This document shows, piece after piece, positions 5,066-8,428 of a DNA stretch of 8,428 nucleotides; the stretch's first letter is position 1, and each line of letters starts with the position of its first letter. Below the pieces are notes generated by a model, which did no database searches, was not told the origin of the DNA, and saw only the letters and a list, made by a program, of their open reading frames with translations. The translations under genes were made by a program, and so were the position numbers. Source of the DNA: Flavobacterium sp. (GTDB lineage Bacteria; Bacteroidota; Bacteroidia; Flavobacteriales; Flavobacteriaceae); the NCBI GenBank assembly GCA_004296145.1, contig SEBM01000143.1, positions 1 to 8,428 on the forward strand, written 5' to 3'.

Positions 5066-5295
5066 TGGTTATCATCACTTTACAAAGAGATAAATGCATC
5101 GGCTGTAATTATTGTGTTGAGATGGATCCGATTCATTTTCAAATGTCTAAAAAAGATGGAAAATCGGTTTTACTTCATTCGCAGAACGCAAAAGGCTTTT
5201 TTACTTTAAAATCACCCAATCATATAATTGTTGAAAGCTGTGAATTGGCAGCAAAAGCTTGTCCGGTGAAGATTATTACGGTTAAGGAAACTTAG
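5065..5295 (+). CDS. Single-cluster 4Fe-4S ferredoxin coupled to trhP
   Basis: The 76-residue protein has the one-cluster ferredoxin pattern: C11-IG-C14-NY-C17 near the N-terminus and C66-P (ACPVKII) near the C-terminus, giving four ligands for one 4Fe-4S cluster. It has no transmembrane or signal segment and should be a cytoplasmic electron carrier. The usual CP after the third cysteine of two-cluster ferredoxins is absent (CVEMDP). An extra cysteine, C59, lies seven residues before C66. Its ATG overlaps the trhP stop (TAATG, one shared base), so translation is probably coupled and the two are made in fixed ratio. Inference: it may supply electrons to the TrhP cluster or to the hydroxylation reaction, whose electron donor is not settled to my knowledge. 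Confidence 0.9.
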   Translation: MVIITLQRDKCIGCNYCVEMDPIHFQMSKKDGKSVLLHSQNAKGFFTLKSPNHIIVESCELAAKACPVKIITVKET

Positions 5296-5304
5296 AAATA
5301 AAAT

Positions 5305-5345
5305 AAAACCCTATTTCATTGCGAGATAGGGTTTTGTTTTTTTTA
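5305..5345 (+). terminator. Terminator between convergent operons, probably bidirectional
   Basis: aaaaccctat (5305-5314) pairs perfectly with atagggtttt (5326-5335) around an 11-nt loop. A T-rich tract (gttttttttt up to 5345) follows on the plus strand. On the minus strand the same stem is followed by ttttattttatttc, a weaker U-rich tract. It lies 9 nt after the ferredoxin stop and about 24 nt beyond the stop of the opposing lipoprotein gene, so it can end both transcripts. Confidence 0.85.
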
Positions 5346-5368
5346 TTAAAGAGAAAATTTCAAATTCA

Positions 5369-5911
5369 TTAAATGCCAAATTTAGCATCAATGTTATGTT
5401 TCTCGGCGTATGCTTTACCTACAGTCATCAATTTGGTAAACTTGGCATCAGCCTCGGTTTGAGTGGAAGCATCAAAATCTACTATTGCTTTTTGTATTTG
5501 TTCCGGCGAAGCTTTTTCGTCTTTCATTTTAGCAATTGGCAAATAACCTTCTTTTTGTTTTGCAATTACATAAGAAAATAAGTCTTTAGAAGCTTGAAGC
5601 ATTTCTTTATTGTCATCATCTTCCGGTATTTCTGTAATGGATTTTAATCGGACTTCTAAATTGGATATGTCGTATTTAAAAGCATCCTGATAAGAAGAAG
5701 CAATCATCTTTTTTTGACTTTCATCGTAAACCTGAGCCTCAGATTCTAATTTATAGTTGATTTCTTTACTCCCAAATCGAGATAGTAAATTCGAATTTAA
5801 AACGGCAACATCAAAAGTTTTTTCAGGAGAAAGGTTTGTACAAGAAGTAAAAGCGATACTTACAGTAATTAATAGTAGTGATATGATGGATTTATTTAAG
5901 ATCTTTTTCAT
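5369..5911 (-). CDS. Small putative lipoprotein of unknown function
   Basis: The 180-residue protein begins MKKILNKS, followed by a hydrophobic segment (residues 9-21) and the lipobox-like FTSC with C24. This predicts lipidation and export. F at the -3 position is tolerated but not ideal. The residues after C24 (TNLSPEK) lack the acidic lipoprotein export signal described for surface lipoproteins in Flavobacteria and Capnocytophaga, so a periplasm-facing location is more likely. The mature part is charged and mostly helical. An acidic turn, PEDDDNKE (about 97-104), and a long KEGYLPIAKMKDEKASPEQ helix-turn region sit in the second half. I recognise no domain. The gene starts 17 nt after the ankyrin-SHOCT gene and is probably its last operon partner. 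A convergent terminator follows. Confidence 0.8.
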   Translation of the reverse strand: MKKILNKSIISLLLITVSIAFTSCTNLSPEKTFDVAVLNSNLLSRFGSKEINYKLESEAQVYDESQKKMIASSYQDAFKYDISNLEVRLKSITEIPEDDDNKEMLQASKDLFSYVIAKQKEGYLPIAKMKDEKASPEQIQKAIVDFDASTQTEADAKFTKLMTVGKAYAEKHNIDAKFGI

Positions 5912-5928
5912 TTTTAAATGTTTGTTAT

Positions 5929-7272
5929 TTATGCTTTTAAAATTTTGCTTTTCTCTAAATCAAATTCTTCCGTAGTTAAAATGCCGGCATCCAAAAGTTC
6001 TTTTAAATCTAATAATGCTTTTTTCTTTCCTTCCATAGAATTTCCTGAATCTGTTTTTGGAATTTCGTCTTTAGGAATCGGAGTGACAACCGTTCCTGAT
6101 GGCGCATATTTCAAAATCAATTCGGTTATTTCATTAAACCCTTTCACATTCGAATAATCAATTGCTTTTTGTTCTTTTACATTTACAATAGACGCATCGG
6201 CTTTGTTATCTAATAAATATTTCACCACATCTTTCTTTCCGTTTGCGGCACTGTAATGTAAAGGCGTATTTCCTGATTCGTCCTGAATGTTGATGTTCGC
6301 TCCGGCTTCAATTAGTAATTTTACCATACTCAGATTACCTTTTTTGGTAGCAACATGCAAAAGGCTTTCTCCTCCGTAATTGTAAGAGCTGTTTAAGGTA
6401 AAACTAGATTCGTTCGAAATATTGGTCGCGCTCACAATCCAATCCAGATAATCATTCATTGAAGAAGTATCTCCGGCAACCGGTTTGCTGTAATTAACAT
6501 CGACTCCATTTTCCAGAAATAAAGACACAATTTCCTTTTGATTATTTGCGCAGGCGTACCAAATAGGAGAGTAGCCGTTATTGTTTGAAGTAAAAACATC
6601 GGCACCTCTTTCTACCAATAATTTGGCGAGCATTCTGTTAGTTTCATAACAGGCAATCAAAAGTGCATTTTCTCCAGAATGATTGACGTGATTAATGTCT
6701 GCCCCGTTATCCAAAAGTAAGGTCACCATCGGAATTGATTTAGTGTAACAGGCATAAAGTAATGGTGTATTTCCTTGTTTGTCGGTTACATTTATATCGG
6801 CTCCTTTGTCTAAAAGTAGTTGAATAATTTCTCTGTTAAGTTTTGCTGAGGCTAATAAAAGCGGTGTTTCTCCATTGTTATTCAGTAGATTAACATCTGT
6901 TCCTGCTTCAAGCAACTTTGTTGCAATTTCAATTTGAGCAGTCTGAACTACTAAATGTAACAGACTGTTTCCGTATTTATCGTTTTTAGTAATTTCGGCA
7001 CCGTTTTCTAAAAGATACAAAGCCGTTTGCTTTTGTTTTTGAAGACAGGCAAAGTATAAAGGTGTTTCTCCCTGATGATCTTCATAATTAATATCTGCAC
7101 CGTCTTCAGTTACTATTTTTACGATATCCAAATAACCGCGATGCGCTGCATAATGAAGTGCTGTTCTTCCTTTTTCATCCGTATATTTTACATCTACTTC
7201 TTTATTCTGAAGTAATAATTCGGCGATTTTTCGGTTGCCGTTTTCACAGGCAATTATAAATGACATTGACAT
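5929..7272 (-). CDS. Ankyrin-repeat protein with C-terminal SHOCT segment
   Basis: The 447-residue protein has no signal peptide or membrane segment, so it is likely cytoplasmic. Residues 1-32 form a capping ankyrin unit. About ten 33-residue ankyrin repeats follow, starting near 33, 66, 99, 132, 165, 198, 231, 300, 332 and 365, with the usual G-x-TPLHYA and LLxxGADIN motifs. The array is interrupted after repeat eight by an insert at about 264-299, rich in S, N and T. A proline-rich linker (about 392-415) leads to residues 417-447. There the ALLDLKELLDAGILTTEEFD segment fits the SHOCT motif, a short helical tail thought to mediate oligomerisation. The ATG at 7272 is 28 nt after the stop of the upstream ankyrin gene; a second ATG at 7266 is possible. 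Ankyrin arrays bind proteins, but the target is unknown. Confidence 0.9.
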   Translation of the reverse strand: MSMSFIIACENGNRKIAELLLQNKEVDVKYTDEKGRTALHYAAHRGYLDIVKIVTEDGADINYEDHQGETPLYFACLQKQKQTALYLLENGAEITKNDKYGNSLLHLVVQTAQIEIATKLLEAGTDVNLLNNNGETPLLLASAKLNREIIQLLLDKGADINVTDKQGNTPLLYACYTKSIPMVTLLLDNGADINHVNHSGENALLIACYETNRMLAKLLVERGADVFTSNNNGYSPIWYACANNQKEIVSLFLENGVDVNYSKPVAGDTSSMNDYLDWIVSATNISNESSFTLNSSYNYGGESLLHVATKKGNLSMVKLLIEAGANINIQDESGNTPLHYSAANGKKDVVKYLLDNKADASIVNVKEQKAIDYSNVKGFNEITELILKYAPSGTVVTPIPKDEIPKTDSGNSMEGKKKALLDLKELLDAGILTTEEFDLEKSKILKA

Positions 7273-7300
7273 GAATTTCTCTTTTTAAGTAAATGATTGT

Positions 7301-8428
7301 TTATTGTTTCATTAAAAGTTCGACGGTTTTGATTTTCAAATTATCGCCCGAAGCCAGCATTAAAGCAGTTTCATCTTTATCATTGGTAATCGAAATATCA
7401 GCTCCCTGATCTAATAGTAATTTTACTTTTCGATACGTTTCTTTTGCCATTTCAGCATCATAATTGACATTGTAAGCGCAAACTTTATGCAAAATGGTAT
7501 TTCCCAGATTATCCTGTTCGTTAACATCAGATGAAATGTTTTCTAAAACCGATTTTAAAATGTCTGATTTTTTTTCCACAGCAAAATCAATTCCTGATTT
7601 AGGCTGTCCGTAATACTGAGCGCAGAAATTAATATCGGCGCCATCTGATAATAAGCGTTCTAAAAATGTAATTTCAGTAGGAGAACCGGAAATACTACTG
7701 ATGAAATTAGTCAATAAAGTACGTCCGTCTTTATTCACAATATTAAAATCAGGTGAAGAAACGGATGCTAAAGCGTCGTACATATCAAATGAAAATTGCT
7801 CTGCAACGGCATAATAAAATGCAGTATTGTTTGAATTATCGGTTTCATTAGGATCTGCGCCATTTTCAAGTAAAAAAGAAATCAATTCTTTTCTGTTTCT
7901 TTTGACAGCGCACATTAACGGAGTTGTTCCGACAATATTCTTTTCGTTGATGTCTACATCATTATCTAAAAGAATCGAAATATATTCTTTTACTTTCTCT
8001 CCTTCATGCCCATAAGTGTTGATTACTTTGTAAATGAAATTTTCTCCGGCGTTATTTTTATATTGGGTATTTGTACCAAAATCATCAATGAGTGTTTTAA
8101 TGATTTTTGGCGAAGCTCCTTTTTCAAAAAAATAGCCTAACAAAGTCTGATCGCTGATTTCGTCATTTATGTTATCCATTTTTGACATCAATTCTTTGAA
8201 AAAAGCAATCGATTCATCGTCATCTTTTAAATACCGGGTCAAAGAACTGAATATTGATTTGTCAAAATTGTCCAGTTCATAAATATCAGTCTCAATAAAA
8301 CCGGCTTTTATAAATTTTTCAATAAAATCAATTTCCTTTGCGTCAATGATTTTAGTCGCTATTTGCGAAAAATTGTTGTTGAGGTATTGCTCGTTAAAAG
8401 TTTCTCCGTTATTTAGACATTCTCTGGC
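7301..8428 (-). CDS. Ankyrin-repeat protein, 5' end outside the window
   Basis: The frame is open from the right edge of the window (first full codon GCC at 8428-8426) to the TAA at 7301-7303, giving 375 residues without a start. A TTG at 8242 could be read as a start, but the 62 codons before it are also open and show the same charged, helical composition. The true start therefore lies further right. Recognisable ankyrin units lie at about 128-163, 167-200 (TTPLMCAVKRNRKELISFLL), 234-267, 308-350 (with an enlarged helix-helix insert, NYDAEMAKETYRK) and 352-375. The protein ends right after an ankyrin helix (VELLMKQ) with no capping domain. It is less regular than its downstream neighbour. 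No toxin or enzyme domain is visible in the part seen. Confidence 0.85.
   Translation of the reverse strand, partial: ARECLNNGETFNEQYLNNNFSQIATKIIDAKEIDFIEKFIKAGFIETDIYELDNFDKSIFSSLTRYLKDDDESIAFFKELMSKMDNINDEISDQTLLGYFFEKGASPKIIKTLIDDFGTNTQYKNNAGENFIYKVINTYGHEGEKVKEYISILLDNDVDINEKNIVGTTPLMCAVKRNRKELISFLLENGADPNETDNSNNTAFYYAVAEQFSFDMYDALASVSSPDFNIVNKDGRTLLTNFISSISGSPTEITFLERLLSDGADINFCAQYYGQPKSGIDFAVEKKSDILKSVLENISSDVNEQDNLGNTILHKVCAYNVNYDAEMAKETYRKVKLLLDQGADISITNDKDETALMLASGDNLKIKTVELLMKQ

Noticed and set aside
7273..7300. The two ankyrin genes as one gene split by a frameshift.
   Set aside because: The upstream protein ends with TAA after a complete ankyrin helix, and the next has its own ATG after an A-rich leader of 28 nt. 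The gap does not encode ankyrin-like sequence, so two genes in an operon are simpler.

Overview
The window looks like chromosomal DNA of a Flavobacterium-type member of the Bacteroidota. The supporting signs are AT-rich DNA, A-rich rather than Shine-Dalgarno-like leaders before start codons, and promoter-like sequences of the form TTTG / about 20 nt / TAnnTTTG. A BrxA/BrxB-type bacilliredoxin and REP-associated transposase hairpins also fit. Genus assignment is inference.

Layout, left to right. A secreted TPR-repeat protein (141-941) is followed by a bacilliredoxin-family protein with its own promoter (1042-1452). Next is a 260-base gap holding two arms of octamer-periodic repeat DNA in inverted orientation around a UUCG-loop terminator. 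The right arm runs into the promoter of trhO, the O2-dependent tRNA U34 hydroxylase (rhodanese family). Directly behind trhO is a small Y1/HUH transposase of the RAYT type (3098-3541), whose start codon is buried in a 17-bp hairpin shared with the trhO stop codon. A 282-base gap then carries a perfect inverted pair of REP hairpins, an AT palindrome, and a diverged REP with compensatory stem changes. After it come trhP (U32 'peptidase' family, the prephenate-dependent U34 hydroxylation enzyme) and a one-cluster ferredoxin that overlaps the trhP stop codon (TAATG). A hairpin terminator closes this side and probably serves the opposing operon too.

On the minus strand, read right to left, are an ankyrin-repeat protein that is open through the window edge (7301-8428), a second ankyrin protein with a C-terminal SHOCT segment (5929-7272), and a small putative lipoprotein (5369-5911). 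Gaps of 28 and 17 nt suggest one operon. Its function is unknown.

The most interesting system is the tRNA wobble-uridine hydroxylation locus. It places two normally independent routes to 5-hydroxyuridine-34 side by side with a ferredoxin. Its TrhO carries an extra 87-residue C-terminal domain that aligns without gaps (48/87 identical by hand count) to the C-terminal domain of the neighbouring TrhP. That suggests a shared tRNA- or partner-binding module spread by duplication or fusion. A RAYT/REP cassette sits between the two genes.
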